The translations under genes were made by a program, and so were the position numbers. Below are positions 26,875-36,740 of a stretch of DNA of 64,000 bases, in pieces. The notes below the pieces were generated by a model that did not search any database, had not been told where the DNA came from, and worked only from the letters and a program-made list of their open reading frames with translations. The first letter of the stretch is position 1; every line of letters begins with the position of its first letter. The stretch comes from Burkholderia cepacia GG4. Its GTDB lineage: Bacteria > Pseudomonadota > Gammaproteobacteria > Burkholderiales > Burkholderiaceae. The DNA lies in assembly GCF_000292915.1 (NCBI RefSeq), contig NC_018513.1, forward strand, positions 3,348,001 to 3,412,000, given 5' to 3'.

Positions 26875-28191
26875 TCACCCCTTCATCCGCAGTTCGGCGC
26901 TCCGCGCGTGCGCCTGCAGCCCTTCGCCGTACGCGAGCTCGGAGGCGATCTCGCCGAGCGTCTGCGCGCCTTCGGCGCTGACTTCGATCAGGCTCGAGCG
27001 CTTGATGAAATCGTACACGCCGAGCGGCGACGAGAAGCGCGCGGTGCGCGACGTCGGCAGCACGTGGTTCGGGCCCGCGCAGTAGTCGCCGAGGCTTTCG
27101 CTCGTGTAGCGGCCGAGGAAGATCGCGCCCGCGTGGCGGATCTGCTGGCCCCATTGCTGCGGCTCCAGCGCGGAAATCTCGAGGTGCTCGGGTGCGATGT
27201 CGTTCGCGATGCGGCACGCTTCGGCCATGTCGCGCACCTTGATCAGCGCGCCGCGGCCTTCGAGCGACGCACGGATCACGTCCTGGCGCGGCATCGTCGG
27301 CAGCAGCTCGTCGATCGCCTTCTCGACGCGCTCGAGGAATGCGCCGTCCGGGCACAGCAGGATCGACTGCGCGAGCTCGTCGTGTTCGGCCTGCGAGAAC
27401 AGGTCCATCGCGACCCAGTTCGGATCGGTCGTGCCGTCACACAGCACGAGGATTTCCGACGGCCCGGCGATCATGTCGATGCCGACCGTGCCGAACACGC
27501 GGCGCTTCGCCGAGGCGACGTACGCATTGCCCGGCCCGCAGATCTTGTCGACCGGCGGCACCGTGGCCGTGCCGTACGCGAGCGCGCCGACCGCCTGCGC
27601 GCCGCCGATCGTGAACACGCGATCGACGCCACCGAGCAGCGCCGCGGCGAGCACGAGCTCGTTCTTCACGCCGTCCGGGGTCGGCACGACCATCACGATC
27701 TCGCCGACACCCGCGACGCGCGCGGGAATCGCGTTCATCAGCACCGACGACGGATAGGCGGCCTTGCCGCCCGGCACGTACAGGCCGACGCGGTCGAGCG
27801 GCGTGATCTTCTGGCCGAGCACCGTGCCGTCGCTTTCCGTGTACTGCCAGCTATGCGTGCCGCACTCGATCTTCTGCTTCTCGTGGTACGCACGCACGCG
27901 TGCGGCCGCGGCTTCCAGCGCCGCACGCGCCTTCGGCGCGAGGCCGTCGAGCGCCGTCTGCAGCGCGTCCTGCGGCAGTTCGAGCGCGGCGACGCTGCTC
28001 GCGTCCAGCCGGTCGAAGCGGTTCGTGTACTCGAGCACCGCGGCGTCGCCGCGCGACTTCACGTCGGCGAGAATCTGCGCGACCGATTGCTCGATCGCGT
28101 CGTCCTCGCTCGCCTCGAATGCGAGCACCGCACGCAGCGCGGCGTCGAAGCCTTCGCTCGTCGAATCGAGTTTGCGGATGGTGATGGCCAT
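26875..28191 (-). CDS. hisD: Histidinol dehydrogenase
   Basis: Oxidises histidinol to histidine in the last two steps, with zinc and NAD. From the ATG at 28191 the protein has 438 residues. Family blocks include [59 protein letters not shown] (zinc-binding Gln and His) and GPNHVLPTS near the C-terminus. It lies 24 bases after hisG. Confidence 0.97.
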   Translation of the reverse strand: MAITIRKLDSTSEGFDAALRAVLAFEASEDDAIEQSVAQILADVKSRGDAAVLEYTNRFDRLDASSVAALELPQDALQTALDGLAPKARAALEAAAARVRAYHEKQKIECGTHSWQYTESDGTVLGQKITPLDRVGLYVPGGKAAYPSSVLMNAIPARVAGVGEIVMVVPTPDGVKNELVLAAALLGGVDRVFTIGGAQAVGALAYGTATVPPVDKICGPGNAYVASAKRRVFGTVGIDMIAGPSEILVLCDGTTDPNWVAMDLFSQAEHDELAQSILLCPDGAFLERVEKAIDELLPTMPRQDVIRASLEGRGALIKVRDMAEACRIANDIAPEHLEISALEPQQWGQQIRHAGAIFLGRYTSESLGDYCAGPNHVLPTSRTARFSSPLGVYDFIKRSSLIEVSAEGAQTLGEIASELAYGEGLQAHARSAELRMKG

Positions 28192-28215
28192 GGGAGTTCC
28201 GTTACGGTGATGCAC

Positions 28216-28869
28216 TCAATTGCCATTCTGCGACGCGCGTTCGAACGCGTCGAGAATCGGCTTGAGCGCCGCGCGCTTCAACTTCAGCGCAGCCTGGTTC
28301 ACGACGAGGCGCGACGAGATCGCCATGATCTCCTCGACCTCGACCAGATTGTTCGCCTTCAGCGTGCCGCCCGAGCTGACGAGGTCGACGATCGCGTCGG
28401 CGAGGCCGACCAGCGGCGCCAGTTCCATCGAGCCGTACAGCTTGATCAGGTCGACGTGCACGCCCTTCGCGGCGAAGTGTTCGCGCGCCGTTTCGACGTA
28501 CTTGGTCGCGACCCGCAGGCGCGCGCCCTGGCGCACCGCGTTCGCGTAGTCGAAGCCGGCCGGCACGGCCACCGACATCCGGCAGCGTGCAATATTCAGA
28601 TCGATCGGCTGGTACAGGCCCGAGCCGCCGTGCTCGACCAGCACGTCCTTGCCGGCCACACCGAAATCGGCCGCGCCGTATTCGACATAGGTCGGTACGT
28701 CGCTCGCGCGCACGATGATCACGCGCAGGTTCGGATCGGTCGTCGGCAGGATCAGCTTGCGCGACGTTTCCGGATCCTCGGCCACCTGCACGCCGGCGGC
28801 CGCCAGCAGCGGCAGGGTTTCCTCGAAAATCCGGCCCTTCGACAGGGCGAGGGTCAGCGGCGCGGTCAT
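28216..28869 (-). CDS. hisG: ATP phosphoribosyltransferase, short form
   Basis: First and committed step of histidine synthesis, joining ATP and PRPP. The 217-residue length marks the short HisG form, which lacks the C-terminal regulatory domain and needs HisZ for activity; hisZ is not in this window. [18 protein letters not shown] and the PRPP loop [14 protein letters not shown] are visible. Its ATG overlaps the end of murA by 4 bases. Confidence 0.96.
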   Translation of the reverse strand: MTAPLTLALSKGRIFEETLPLLAAAGVQVAEDPETSRKLILPTTDPNLRVIIVRASDVPTYVEYGAADFGVAGKDVLVEHGGSGLYQPIDLNIARCRMSVAVPAGFDYANAVRQGARLRVATKYVETAREHFAAKGVHVDLIKLYGSMELAPLVGLADAIVDLVSSGGTLKANNLVEVEEIMAISSRLVVNQAALKLKRAALKPILDAFERASQNGN

Positions 28870-30215
28870 GCTTGGCTCCCGGAGAGGCGGCGCACGTTCG
28901 CGCCGACGGCGGTCAGTTTGGTTTCCATGCGGTCGTAGCCGCGGTCCAGGTGATAGATGCGGTCGACGAGCGTTTCGCCTTCGGCGCGCAGCCCGGCGAT
29001 CACGAGGCTCGCCGATGCGCGCAGGTCGGTGGCCATCACGTTCGCGCCGGACAGCTTGTCGACGCCCGTCACGAGCGCCGTGTTGCCGTCGACCGTGATG
29101 TTCGCGCCGAGCCGGTTCAGCTCCTGCACGTGCATGAAGCGGTTCTCGAAAATGGTCTCGACGACCTGCGCGGTGCCCGTCGCGACCGAATTGAGGGCCA
29201 TGAACTGCGCCTGCATGTCGGTCGGGAACGCCGGGTATTCCGACGTGCGGATCGTGACCGCCGACGGCCGGCGATCCATCTTCACGCGCAGCCAGCTGTC
29301 GCCTTCCTCGATCGACACGCCGGCCTCGCGCAGCTTGTCGATCACCGCGTCGAGGATGTGCGGGCGCACGCCAGTCAGCATCACGTCGCCGCCCGCCGCC
29401 GCCACTGCACACAGGAACGTGCCGGCCTCGATGCGGTCGGGAATCACCGAATGGCGCGCGCCATGCAGCCGCTCGACACCCTGGATCACGAGGCGATCGG
29501 TGCCGATGCCGTCGATTTTCGCGCCCATCGCGACCAGCAAGTGTGCGAGATCGCTCACTTCCGGCTCGCGCGCCGCGTTCTCGATCACCGTCTCGCCATC
29601 GGCAAGCGTGGCGGCCATCAGCAGGTTTTCCGTGCCCGTCACGGTGATCATGTCGGTCACGATGCGCGCGCCCTTCAGGCGCTTCGCGCGCGCTTCGATG
29701 AAGCCGTGCTCGATGCTGATCTCGGCACCCATCGCCTGCAGGCCCTTGATGTGCTGGTCGACCGGACGCGCGCCGATCGCGCAGCCGCCCGGCAGCGACA
29801 CCTTCGCTTCGCCGAAGCGCGCGAGCAGCGGCCCGAGCACGAGGATCGACGCGCGCATCGTCTTCACGAGCTCGTACGGCGCGACGAGGTTGTCGACACG
29901 CGACGCGTCGAGCTGCACGCGGCAGCCGTCCGTATCGCTCTTCACGCCCATCTGATTCAGCACCTTCAGCGTGGTGCGCACGTCCTTCAGGTTCGGCACG
30001 TTGTCGAGCTCGACCGGCTCGGCGCTGAGCAGCCCCGCGCACAGGATCGGCAGCGCGGCATTCTTCGCGCCCGACACGACGATCTCGCCGGACAGCCGGC
30101 GACCGCCTTCGATCACCAGCTTGTCCATCCCGTGTCCCTGCGATTCCCCGTTGACGGCCGGGTGTGCCGTGGCGACGCTCTGGACGGCGTCGCGCTCGTT
30201 GACGGTGACTTGCAC
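28866..30215 (-). CDS. murA: UDP-N-acetylglucosamine 1-carboxyvinyltransferase
   Basis: Cytoplasmic enzyme for the first step of peptidoglycan precursor synthesis, transferring enolpyruvyl from PEP; target of fosfomycin. The 449-residue protein has [15 protein letters not shown] near the start and the catalytic Cys145 in [16 protein letters not shown], so fosfomycin binding should be possible. An N-terminal extension of 29 residues precedes the usual MDKLVIEGG; the longer start seems normal for this genus. It is translationally coupled to hisG. Confidence 0.95.
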   Translation of the reverse strand: MQVTVNERDAVQSVATAHPAVNGESQGHGMDKLVIEGGRRLSGEIVVSGAKNAALPILCAGLLSAEPVELDNVPNLKDVRTTLKVLNQMGVKSDTDGCRVQLDASRVDNLVAPYELVKTMRASILVLGPLLARFGEAKVSLPGGCAIGARPVDQHIKGLQAMGAEISIEHGFIEARAKRLKGARIVTDMITVTGTENLLMAATLADGETVIENAAREPEVSDLAHLLVAMGAKIDGIGTDRLVIQGVERLHGARHSVIPDRIEAGTFLCAVAAAGGDVMLTGVRPHILDAVIDKLREAGVSIEEGDSWLRVKMDRRPSAVTIRTSEYPAFPTDMQAQFMALNSVATGTAQVVETIFENRFMHVQELNRLGANITVDGNTALVTGVDKLSGANVMATDLRASASLVIAGLRAEGETLVDRIYHLDRGYDRMETKLTAVGANVRRLSGSQA

Positions 30216-30228
30216 TCAGTGGTTCCGG

Positions 30229-30468
30229 TTATGCGTTCTGCCATTCGGCGGGCGTCAGCGTCTTCATGCTGAGCGCGTGAATTTCCTGCTTCATGCGATC
30301 GCCGAGCGCCGCATAGACGAGCTGGTGCCGCTGGATCGGCCGCTTGCCTTCGAAGGCCGCCGACACGATCGTCGCGAAGAAATGCTGGCCGTCGCCTTCG
30401 ACTTCCAGATGAGTGCAGGCGAGACCGCCGGCGATGTATTGCTTGACCTGTTCGGGAGTCGGCAACAT
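30229..30468 (-). CDS. BolA/IbaG-family protein
   Basis: A 79-residue BolA-type protein, compact alpha/beta fold, probably working with a monothiol glutaredoxin in iron-sulfur handling. The family pattern is visible: VEGDGQHFFATIVSAAFEGK, RIQRHQ-like RPIQRHQLVYAALGDRM with its His, and IHALSMKTLTPAEW at the end. It is 13 bases upstream of murA; bolA/ibaG-murA linkage is common in proteobacteria. Confidence 0.92.
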   Translation of the reverse strand: MLPTPEQVKQYIAGGLACTHLEVEGDGQHFFATIVSAAFEGKRPIQRHQLVYAALGDRMKQEIHALSMKTLTPAEWQNA

Positions 30469-30518
30469 GAGGGGCTCCTGTCGGCGCGCGCCGCCCGTGG
30501 CGGCTGCCGCCGTCGATA

Positions 30519-31358
30519 TCAATGACGTAGTTTGTAGCCGGTCGCGAGCAGCCGCATCGCGAACATCGCGAGCAGCACGAAGAAACCGGTGACGATCGCG
30601 AGGCTCGCGAGCGGGTTGATGTCGGACGCGCCGAAGAACCCGTAACGGAAGCCGTCGATCATGTAGAAAAACGGGTTGAGACGCGAGATCTCGCGCCACA
30701 CGGGCGGCAGCGAGTGCGTCGAATAGAACACGCCGGACAGGAACGTCAGCGGCATGATCAGGAAGTTCTGGAACGCGGCGAGCTGGTCGAATTTCTCGGC
30801 CCAGATCCCGGCGATCAGCCCAAGCGTGCCAAGGATCGCCGAACCGAGCAGCGCGAACGCGATGATGAACAACGGCGCCGCGAAATGCATCGGGATAAAC
30901 CAGATCGTCACGACGAACACGCCCGTGCCGACCGCGAGGCCGCGCACGATGGACGCGAGCACGTACGCGCCGAAGATGTCCCTGTAGGACAGCGGCGGCA
31001 GCAGCACGAACACGAGGTTGCCGGTGATCTTCGACTGGATCAGCGACGACGAGCTGTTCGCGAACGCGTTCTGCAGCACACTCATCATCACGAGGCCCGG
31101 GACCAGGAAGCTCACGTACTCGACACCCGGATAGACCTCGACGCGACCCGACAGCGCGTGGCCGAAGATCGTCAAATACAGCAGCGCCGTCACCACGGGC
31201 GCGAGCACCGTCTGGATCGCCACCTTCCAGAAACGCAGGAGTTCCTTGTAGAACAGCGTACGAAAACCGCTTCCGGCCACTTGCCGGGCAGCCCCGAGCG
31301 GGGCGGGCGCCCCCTCGGCGGACAGCGAACGAAGTTCGCGTGGGCGTTGTTGATTCAT
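30519..31358 (-). CDS. ABC-2 type export permease
   Basis: From the ATG at 31358 this is a 279-residue membrane subunit with about six helices (for example LAPVVTALLYLTIFGHAL and LAIVTGFFVLLAMFAMRLL). The block GVFYSTHSLPPVW before the last helices is typical of YadH/NodJ-like ABC-2 permeases. The partner ATPase gene overlaps its start by 4 bases. The substrate is unknown; polysaccharides and lipids are usual for the family. Confidence 0.88.
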   Translation of the reverse strand: MNQQRPRELRSLSAEGAPAPLGAARQVAGSGFRTLFYKELLRFWKVAIQTVLAPVVTALLYLTIFGHALSGRVEVYPGVEYVSFLVPGLVMMSVLQNAFANSSSSLIQSKITGNLVFVLLPPLSYRDIFGAYVLASIVRGLAVGTGVFVVTIWFIPMHFAAPLFIIAFALLGSAILGTLGLIAGIWAEKFDQLAAFQNFLIMPLTFLSGVFYSTHSLPPVWREISRLNPFFYMIDGFRYGFFGASDINPLASLAIVTGFFVLLAMFAMRLLATGYKLRH

Positions 31359-32281
31359 GCCAGACCCTCGATCGCCTCGGCCCCGTTCATCACCTGGACG
31401 AACACATCTTCGAGGTCCGCCTTGCGGACCTCGATCTCGTCGAACGTGCAACCCGCCGCGCGACACTGCGCGAGGATGCGCTCGACATCGTCGTAGCTCG
31501 TGAGACGCAGCAGGTGCTCGCCCGGCGCGCGTGCGGCCGGATCGGTCTCCAGCCCGCGCAGCTCGGCCGGCAACGCGCCCGTCGCGAGCCGCAGGTACAG
31601 CTGCAGCCCCGCGAAGCGGCGCAGCAGCGCGTCGGTGCGGTCAAGCGCGACGACTTCACCGCGACGCAGCATCGCGATGCGATCGCACAGCGCCTCGGCT
31701 TCCTCGAGGTAATGGGTGGTCAGGACGATCGTGTGGCCCTCGCGGTTCAGCCGTGAGATGAATTTCCACAGCGTCTGGCGCAGTTCGACGTCGACACCGG
31801 CAGTCGGCTCGTCGAGCACGATCACGGGCGGCCGGTGCACGAGCGCCTGCGCGACCAGCACGCGGCGCTTCATCCCGCCCGACAGCGCGCGCATGTTCGC
31901 GTCGGCCTTTTCGGTGAGGTCGAGATTGGCCATGACTTCGTCGATCCAGTCGTCGTTGCGGCGCAGCCCGAAATAGCCGGACTGGATCCGCAGCGTCTCG
32001 CGGACGGTGAAGAACGGGTCGAACACGAGTTCCTGCGGCACGACGCCGAGCGCGCGACGCGCATCCCGGAAGTCCTTGACGACGTCGTGGCCACGCACCG
32101 AGATACTGCCTTCATCGGCCCGGGCAAGCCCGGCGAGGATACTGATGAGCGTGGTCTTGCCTGCGCCGTTCGGACCGAGCAGACCAAAAAACTCGCCTTC
32201 CTCGACCGACAGACTGACGCCCTTGAGCGCCTGAAGCGATTTGTAGCGCTTCTTGACGTGACGGATTTCTATGGCTGACAT
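31355..32281 (-). CDS. ABC exporter ATPase (YadG-like)
   Basis: A 308-residue ATPase from the ATG at 32281. Walker A is LLGPNGAGKTTLI, the signature is LSGGMKRRV, Walker B is VIVLDEPTAGVD, and the switch His is in VLTTHYLEEAE. A C-terminal region of about 80 residues follows, as in NodI/YadG types. It drives the ABC-2 permease encoded next. The open frame upstream of the ATG is not coding. A 192-base gap to mlaB suggests a separate promoter. Confidence 0.9.
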   Translation of the reverse strand: MSAIEIRHVKKRYKSLQALKGVSLSVEEGEFFGLLGPNGAGKTTLISILAGLARADEGSISVRGHDVVKDFRDARRALGVVPQELVFDPFFTVRETLRIQSGYFGLRRNDDWIDEVMANLDLTEKADANMRALSGGMKRRVLVAQALVHRPPVIVLDEPTAGVDVELRQTLWKFISRLNREGHTIVLTTHYLEEAEALCDRIAMLRRGEVVALDRTDALLRRFAGLQLYLRLATGALPAELRGLETDPAARAPGEHLLRLTSYDDVERILAQCRAAGCTFDEIEVRKADLEDVFVQVMNGAEAIEGLA

Positions 32282-32473
32282 GACTGTGCGCGGCGCAACG
32301 GCCGCGACGCCTATTCTGTGCTTGCTGCGAATGAAAATGGGGGCCGGACGCCGATTGGCTGCCCCGCAAAACGCTTGATTATAGGGCAAACCGGCTGGTG
32401 GAGCCGGCGCCGGAGGCGCGCGGCCTGAAGCTGGCGCGCGCCGGCTGGCGCGGCAGGCTTCGGTCGGACAGGG

Positions 32474-32749
32474 TCAATGTCGCCCGGTGCCTTCGATGAG
32501 CGCGTCGACGCCGTAGGCGTGCGCGAGGCTGGCGAGCTTCGGGGGGAGATTGAGGATGTCGAGGGTCGTGCCGCGCGCTTTGGCGGCACGTTGCCATGCG
32601 AGCAGCACGGCGAGCGCGGACGAGTCGAACTGCGTCAGCGCCGCGCAATCGACGGCGGTAGCTCCCGCGCCGATGCGTGCGAGACCGTCCGCGAGCGCGG
32701 ACTTCGCGCTCGCGACGGTCAGCGTGGAACCGGCCTCGAAGCCGCTCAC
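32474..32749 (-). CDS. mlaB: MlaB-type STAS-domain protein
   Basis: A 91-residue STAS-domain protein with a GTG start at 32749 that overlaps the mlaC stop by 4 bases. The LTQFDSSALAVLLAWQRAAKARG block is the STAS core helix, with the conserved Asp-Ser-Ser. MlaB stabilises the cytoplasmic face of the MlaFE transporter. Its place at the end of the mlaFEDAC cluster supports the call. Confidence 0.9.
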   Translation of the reverse strand: MSGFEAGSTLTVASAKSALADGLARIGAGATAVDCAALTQFDSSALAVLLAWQRAAKARGTTLDILNLPPKLASLAHAYGVDALIEGTGRH

Positions 32750-33378
32750 GACGCCTGCTTGCCCGCGGCAAGTTCCTGGTTGCGCTGCGTCAGGAACTTG
32801 ATCAGGCCGTCCACGCCGCTTTGCTGGATCTTCTCGTTGAACTGCTGCTGGTACGTCTGGATCAGCCATGCGCCGAGCACGTTCAGGTCATACACCCGCC
32901 AGCCGTTGGCCGTCTTGTACAGGCGGTAGTCGATCTGGACCGGCTGTCCGTTGTTCATCGCGACCGTCTTGACCACGACGTCGGTATCGGCCGGATCGGC
33001 GCGGAACGGCGGGTACTGGATCTGCTGGTCCGGCTTCAGCTGAGCCAGCGCACCCGAATACGTGCGGATCAGCAGCAGCTTGAACTGCTCCTGAACCTGC
33101 TGCTGCTGCTCGACCGACGCCGTGCGCCAGTTGCGGCCCATCGCGAGCTGCGTGGTGCGGCGGAAATCGGTGTACGGCAGGATGTCCTTGTTGACGATCG
33201 TAATGATGCGATTGGTGTCGCCCTGCTTGATCGTCTGCTGCTTGACTTCGTCGAGCACCTGCTGCGTCGCCGTCTTGATCAGCGCCTGCGGGTTCGACTG
33301 GTCGACTTGCGCGTGAGCTGCGCTGCCGAACGAGAACAGCGCCGCGAAAACGGGGATCAGGAACAGTTTTTTCATCAT
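32746..33378 (-). CDS. mlaC: Periplasmic phospholipid shuttle MlaC
   Basis: MlaC carries phospholipids between outer-membrane MlaA and inner-membrane MlaFEDB. From the ATG at 33378 the precursor has 210 residues with a signal peptide (FLIPVFAALFSFGSAAHA). The family blocks ILPYTDFRRTTQLAMGRNW and VDYRL-like IDYRLYKTANGWRVYDLNVLG are present. ATGs at 33375 and 33390 are alternative starts. Confidence 0.93.
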   Translation of the reverse strand: MMKKLFLIPVFAALFSFGSAAHAQVDQSNPQALIKTATQQVLDEVKQQTIKQGDTNRIITIVNKDILPYTDFRRTTQLAMGRNWRTASVEQQQQVQEQFKLLLIRTYSGALAQLKPDQQIQYPPFRADPADTDVVVKTVAMNNGQPVQIDYRLYKTANGWRVYDLNVLGAWLIQTYQQQFNEKIQQSGVDGLIKFLTQRNQELAAGKQAS

Positions 33379-33486
33379 AGTGACCTGCATGAATGAGTCG
33401 ATGCGAAGGTTGGAGACGGTAGCTTACGCGCAAGTTCGCGTGCGCTACCGACTGAATCGTTTCCGGCTGTAACGAATGTAAATGGG

Positions 33487-34452
33487 TCAGTGCAGCTTGA
33501 TGCTCGGGAAGCGGAACCCGCCCGGAGACGGCGGCGTCATCTGCATGGCCGGCACGTTCGTTTCGCTGGCCGGGTTCGGCGATTCGGCCGTGCCCGAAGC
33601 CGGCACCGCAACGGCCGCGCCCGATGCACCGGCCGGCGCCGTGGCCCCGCCGACTGCCGCTGCGCCCGCCGTACCGGCCGCGCCGGCTGCCGCCGGTGCC
33701 GCACCGTCGTCCGGCAGGTCGTACTTCGGCAGCGCATCACTGCTCGAGCTCGCGCCAGCCTCGCCACGCGCATTGTCGATCAGCATCTGACGGCGTTGCA
33801 GGTACGCATTGCGCACGAACGAGTACTTGTCGAGCGCCGCGGCGTTCAGCACGTCGCCCGCGCCGAGCAGGTTCGCGCGCGTGTTGACGAGGTTCACGCC
33901 GAACAGGCCCCAGCTCAGGCCATCCGGCTTGACGTAGGTGAGCGGGTTGCCAACATAGTCGACGCCGAGGCCAGCCGTGTCGCGCAGCGTGCTCGGGCCC
34001 AGCAGCGGCAGCACCAGATACGGGCCCGACGGCATCCCGTAGCGGCCCATCGTGATCCCGAAGTCGGCCGTGTGCTTCGGCAGCTTCGCGATCGTCGCGA
34101 CGTCGAACAGGCCGCCGACGCCGAACACCGTGTTGATCACGACGCGCATCAGGTCGCCGACGCCGTCCGCGATCCGCAGCTGCACGATGTTGTTCGCCGC
34201 GATGTAGACGTCGCCGATGTTCGAGAAGAAGTTGGTCACGCTGTCGCGCACCGGCTGCGGCACCACGTACTGGTAGCCCTGCGCGACCGGCTTCAGCGCA
34301 TACGTGTCGACCGTGTCGTTGAACTTGTACATCGTGCGGTTGAAGCCTTCGAGCGGATCGCCCTTGGTCGGCGTCTGCACGGTCGCGCAACCGCTCAACG
34401 CGGCGACTGCCGCCACCGCGAGCGCGGCGTTCCTGATGCGGATCGTCTGCAT
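33487..34452 (-). CDS. mlaA: Outer-membrane lipoprotein MlaA (VacJ)
   Basis: Removes mislocalised phospholipids from the outer leaflet. From the ATG at 34452 the precursor has 321 residues, with a lipobox LSGC about 22 residues in. FNRTMYKFND, FFSNIGDVYIAANN and LPLLGPSTLRD are VacJ hallmarks. The last 80 residues are a long Ala/Pro/Gly-rich tail, longer than in E. coli MlaA, probably disordered. The nearer ATG at 34458 would put GAGGG too close. Confidence 0.93.
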   Translation of the reverse strand: MQTIRIRNAALAVAAVAALSGCATVQTPTKGDPLEGFNRTMYKFNDTVDTYALKPVAQGYQYVVPQPVRDSVTNFFSNIGDVYIAANNIVQLRIADGVGDLMRVVINTVFGVGGLFDVATIAKLPKHTADFGITMGRYGMPSGPYLVLPLLGPSTLRDTAGLGVDYVGNPLTYVKPDGLSWGLFGVNLVNTRANLLGAGDVLNAAALDKYSFVRNAYLQRRQMLIDNARGEAGASSSSDALPKYDLPDDGAAPAAAGAAGTAGAAAVGGATAPAGASGAAVAVPASGTAESPNPASETNVPAMQMTPPSPGGFRFPSIKLH

Positions 34453-34485
34453 GGTCATTACCCTCTGGTCTTTCTCTCGTGTGGT

Positions 34486-35040
34486 TTATTGGGCGCCAGA
34501 ACCGGACACCGCGGACGCCGGCACCGCCACCGGTGCGGGCGCGGCCGGTGCAGCCGCTGCACCGGCTGCCGGCTTCGCGCCGCCCGCGTCGGCTGCCTTG
34601 CTGTACAGGAACTGGCCGATCAGGTTCTCGAGCACGATCGCCGACTGCGTCATCGCGATCGTATCGCCCGCCTTCAGCATTTCGGTGTCACCGCCCGGAT
34701 CGAGACCGATATATTGCTCGCCGAGCAGGCCCGACGTCAGGATCTTCGCCGACGAATCCTTCGGGAACGGGTACTGGCCGTCGACGTCGATCGTCACGAG
34801 CGCCTGGTACGTGTTCGTATCGAAGCCGATCGACTTCACGCGGCCGACCACGACGCCGGCACTCTTCACGGCCGCGCGCGGCTTCAGCCCGCCGATATTG
34901 TCGAATTTCATCTTCACCGAATAGGTCGGCTGAAACGACAGCGAGCTCATGTTGCCGACCTTCAGCGCCAGGAACAGCACCGCAAGGAAGCCCACCACCA
35001 CGAACAGGCCGACCCAGAAGTCGAGAGCAGTCTTTTTCAT
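34486..35040 (-). CDS. mlaD: MCE-domain protein MlaD
   Basis: Inner-membrane anchored, periplasmic lipid-binding hexamer subunit of the Mla transporter. The 184-residue protein has an N-terminal membrane helix (residues 8-27), then one MCE domain with GLKPRAAVKSAGVVVGRV and LTSGLLGEQYIGLDPGG. The C-terminal 45 residues are Ala/Pro/Val-rich and low in complexity. It lies between mlaE and mlaA. Confidence 0.93.
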   Translation of the reverse strand: MKKTALDFWVGLFVVVGFLAVLFLALKVGNMSSLSFQPTYSVKMKFDNIGGLKPRAAVKSAGVVVGRVKSIGFDTNTYQALVTIDVDGQYPFPKDSSAKILTSGLLGEQYIGLDPGGDTEMLKAGDTIAMTQSAIVLENLIGQFLYSKAADAGGAKPAAGAAAAPAAPAPVAVPASAVSGSGAQ

Positions 35041-35070
35041 CGTCATCCCAAAATTTGGCTTGGCTGAGGC

Positions 35071-35838
35071 TTAGCTGAACATCAGCGCGGTCAGCAGGAA
35101 ATCGAGGCCGAGTACGGCGAGCGACGCGAACACGACCGTCTTGGTCGTCGCGCGCGACACGCCCTCTGGCGTGGGCTTCGCTTCATACCCTTGATACAGC
35201 GCAATGAAGGTCACGGCGAACCCGAACACGATGCTCTTGAGCACACCGTTGCCGACGTCGGCCCAGACCTGGACCCCGCCTTGCATCTGCGACCAGAACG
35301 CACCCGGATCGACGCCGATCAGCACGACCCCGACGAAATAGCCGCCGAGCACGCCGACCGCGTTGAAAATCGCGGCGAGCAGCGGCATCGCGATGATGCC
35401 GGCCCACATGCGCGGCGCGATCACCGTCTTGATCGGGTCGACCGCCATCATCTCGAGCGCGGTGAGCTGCTCGCCGGCCTTCATCAGGCCGATCTCGGCC
35501 GTGAGCGACGTGCCCGCGCGGCCCGCGAACAGCAGCGCGGTCACGACCGGGCCGAGCTCGCGCACGAGCGACAGCGCGACCAGGAGGCCGAGCGCCTGCT
35601 CGGACCCGTAGCGGTTCAGCGTGTAGTAGCCCTGCAGGCCGAGCACGAAGCCGACGAACAGGCCCGACACGGCGATGATCACGAACGAATAGTTGCCGAG
35701 GAAGTGGATCTGCTTCGTGACCAGCCGGGGCCGGCGCAGCAACGGGAAGAATTCCAGCACGAGGCGCACGAACAGCCGCGTGCCGTAGCCCGCGCGCTCG
35801 AGGCCGCCGGTGACATAACGTCCGATCGCGCTGATCAT
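35071..35838 (-). CDS. mlaE: Mla transporter permease MlaE
   Basis: The 255-residue membrane subunit of the MlaFEDB lipid transporter. MlaE-family blocks: [36 protein letters not shown], and [21 protein letters not shown]. Five or six membrane helices are visible. Its ATG at 35838 overlaps the mlaF stop by 4 bases, so the subunits are coupled. Confidence 0.94.
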   Translation of the reverse strand: MISAIGRYVTGGLERAGYGTRLFVRLVLEFFPLLRRPRLVTKQIHFLGNYSFVIIAVSGLFVGFVLGLQGYYTLNRYGSEQALGLLVALSLVRELGPVVTALLFAGRAGTSLTAEIGLMKAGEQLTALEMMAVDPIKTVIAPRMWAGIIAMPLLAAIFNAVGVLGGYFVGVVLIGVDPGAFWSQMQGGVQVWADVGNGVLKSIVFGFAVTFIALYQGYEAKPTPEGVSRATTKTVVFASLAVLGLDFLLTALMFS

Positions 35839-36656
35839 GCGCGCCCTCCGCCGAGCCCGAAATCCGCTGCCAGCGGCGGGCTCGTGTAATGAAATTTGAA
35901 CGGGCCGTCCGGTGCGCCGTCGATGAACTGGCGCACGCTCGGATCGGTCGATGCGCGCAGTTCGTCCGGCGTCCCCTGCGCGAGCACGCCGCCATTGGCC
36001 AGGAAATACACGTAATCGGCGATCGCGAACGATTCCGGCACGTCGTGCGTGACGAGGATCGAGGTCGCGCCGAGTGCCTCGTTCAGCGTGCGGATCAGGT
36101 TCGCGGTGATGCCGAGCGAGATCGGGTCGAGGCCCGCGAACGGCTCGTCGTACATGATGAGCTGCGGATCGAGCGCGATCGCGCGCGCGAGCGCAATGCG
36201 ACGCGCCATCCCGCCCGACACCTCGGACGGCATCAGGTCGCGCGCGCCGCGCAGGCCGACCGCGTTGAGCTTCATCAGCACGAGGTCGCGGATCAGGTCT
36301 TCGGGCAGATCGGTGTGTTCGCGCAGCGCGAACGCGACGTTCTCGAACACCGACATGTCGGTGAACAGCGCGCCGAACTGGAACAGCATGCCCATTTTGC
36401 GGCGCAGCGCGTACAGGCCGTCGCGCGTCTGCGCGCCGACGTCGGCGCCGTCGAACAGCACCTGGCCGCGGCGCGCACGCACAAGGCCGCCGATCAGGCG
36501 CAGCACGGTCGTCTTGCCGCAACCCGATCCGCCCATGACAGCGACGACCTGGCCGCGCCCGAAGCGCAGGTTCAGGTTCGACAGGACGAGGCGGTCGCCG
36601 TAGCCAAAGTCGACGTCGCGAAGTTCCAGCAGGGTCTCGGTAGGAGTGGGGCTCAC
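35835..36656 (-). CDS. mlaF: Mla transporter ATPase MlaF
   Basis: A 273-residue ATPase powering the Mla lipid transporter. Walker A is [14 protein letters not shown], the signature is [14 protein letters not shown], Walker B is [13 protein letters not shown] and the switch His is in VTHDVPES. It is the first gene of mlaFEDACB, 84 bases after thiE on the same strand. A promoter may lie in that gap, but read-through from the thiamine operon is possible. Confidence 0.94.
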   Translation of the reverse strand: MSPTPTETLLELRDVDFGYGDRLVLSNLNLRFGRGQVVAVMGGSGCGKTTVLRLIGGLVRARRGQVLFDGADVGAQTRDGLYALRRKMGMLFQFGALFTDMSVFENVAFALREHTDLPEDLIRDLVLMKLNAVGLRGARDLMPSEVSGGMARRIALARAIALDPQLIMYDEPFAGLDPISLGITANLIRTLNEALGATSILVTHDVPESFAIADYVYFLANGGVLAQGTPDELRASTDPSVRQFIDGAPDGPFKFHYTSPPLAADFGLGGGRA

Positions 36657-36740
36657 GGAGCTGACAGTCCTTTTACGCAGAACGCCGAATTATAGGGCCT
36701 GCCTTGGAATGATGTCGTGACGCCGTTCCGGGCCCTGCGG